DNA from: Bdellovibrionales bacterium
Lineage (GTDB): Bacteria > Bdellovibrionota > UBA2428
Assembly: GCA_018266335.1 (NCBI GenBank)
Contig: JAFEAR010000049.1
Coordinates: forward strand, 1 to 23,387
Direction: 5' to 3'
Length of the DNA stretch: 23,387 bases
A model generated the notes under the pieces. The model ran no database searches. It was not told the DNA's origin and was given only the letters and a program-made list of their open reading frames with translations. Numbering within the stretch: position 1 is the first letter of the stretch; each line of letters opens with the position of its first letter. This document shows, piece after piece, positions 23,057 through 23,387 of this stretch. The position numbers were made by a program, and so were the translations under genes.

Positions 23057-23387
23057 TTAGTCTTCGGAGAACGTGGTGATGGTCATGGTTTGGTTGTGCA
23101 GTTCGCAACGCGTACTGGCGGCGAAAGGGCAGACTTCCCCGTAGGAATAGAATCCTGCGAGTATGGTCTGGTCGCCAAGAACTTCTCGTACTGCTTCAAC
23201 CTCCTCCTCGATGCGTTGATTGAGAACGATTTTTCGGCCCACGCAGCTGATGAGCAGGGCCAGCTGAGTTTTTCCGGGGGCCAGCGTGCTGGTGCAAATT
23301 TCGGCTGCGCCGTGAGCGCCTTCAACGAGGCGGTCGAAGTTGGCCCGCATGAGTCGAGCATACGAACCCTCGGGGACATCGCCGACA
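23057..23387 (-). CDS. FIST domain signal-sensing protein (C-terminal part; N-terminus beyond window)
   Basis: The visible 109 codons form the end of a FIST_C domain, and the frame is open to the right edge, so the true start lies outside; the ATG at 23350 is internal. Typical features are VPEGSYARLMRAN before it, LVEGAHGAAE, LLISCVGRKIVLNQRIEEEV, and the ending GFYSYGEVCPF...CELHNQTMTITTFSE. FIST proteins are thought to bind small ligands and are often fused to or encoded beside sensor kinases and methyl-accepting proteins. Here the TAA stop is 21 bases before the TTG of the GAF kinase, so the pair is very likely one operon. The ligand is unknown. Confidence 0.88.
   Translation of the reverse strand, partial: VGDVPEGSYARLMRANFDRLVEGAHGAAEICTSTLAPGKTQLALLISCVGRKIVLNQRIEEEVEAVREVLGDQTILAGFYSYGEVCPFAASTRCELHNQTMTITTFSED

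Overview
The window looks like chromosomal DNA from a free-living Gram-negative bacterium. Signal peptides, two lipobox lipoproteins, two-component kinases and tightly packed genes with ATGA overlaps all point that way. My best guess is the Bdellovibrionota/Oligoflexia or another delta-type lineage. This is an inference from the style of the secreted RCC1/tail-fibre-like proteins, the TMTC-like TPR membrane protein and the FIST/kinase cluster; there is no rRNA or other marker in the window. I saw no tRNA, rRNA, CRISPR array, insertion sequence or phage gene, and no gene-free stretch longer than about 150 bases.

Layout. (1) 1-5096, plus strand: a purine operon, purL (5' end missing), purQ, purH, purM, then a small Sfp-type 4'-phosphopantetheinyl transferase. 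All are overlapping or one base apart, and a weak terminator-like hairpin follows. (2) 5160-8211, plus strand: an AAA_14/DUF4143 ATPase, then a TMTC-like polytopic GT-C-fold protein with a TPR tail. (3) 8215-15391, minus strand: three tandem paralogues of about 790-800 residues. Each has a signal peptide, an N-terminal domain, a stalk resembling phage tail fibres with a 68-69 residue repeat, and a C-terminal seven-repeat RCC1-type beta-propeller whose first six blades carry a C-x9-C-W-G motif. They read as one operon of exported fibre-propeller proteins. (4) 15392-15533: a divergent intergenic region with four separate palindromes. (5) 15534-18701, plus strand: an Ig-like/LamG lipoprotein, a pseudo-receiver/GAF protein and another lipoprotein. 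(6) 18751-19119, minus strand: a small secreted six-cysteine protein. (7) 19243-23387, minus strand: a signalling cluster read from the right edge: FIST sensor (N-terminus outside the window), soluble GAF histidine kinase, membrane-anchored CPC thioredoxin-fold protein, polytopic-membrane histidine kinase and a small conserved-looking protein.

How they work together. The pur genes carry out several steps from FGAR to IMP. The PPTase is translationally coupled to purM but activates carrier proteins that are not encoded here. The three propeller proteins and the divergent LamG lipoprotein look like a cell-surface recognition locus. The FIST-kinase-thioredoxin-kinase set is held together by 4-base overlaps and suggests a ligand- and redox-responsive phosphorelay whose response regulator lies elsewhere. 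The most novel-looking element is the fibre-propeller triplet with its palindrome-rich divergent control region.
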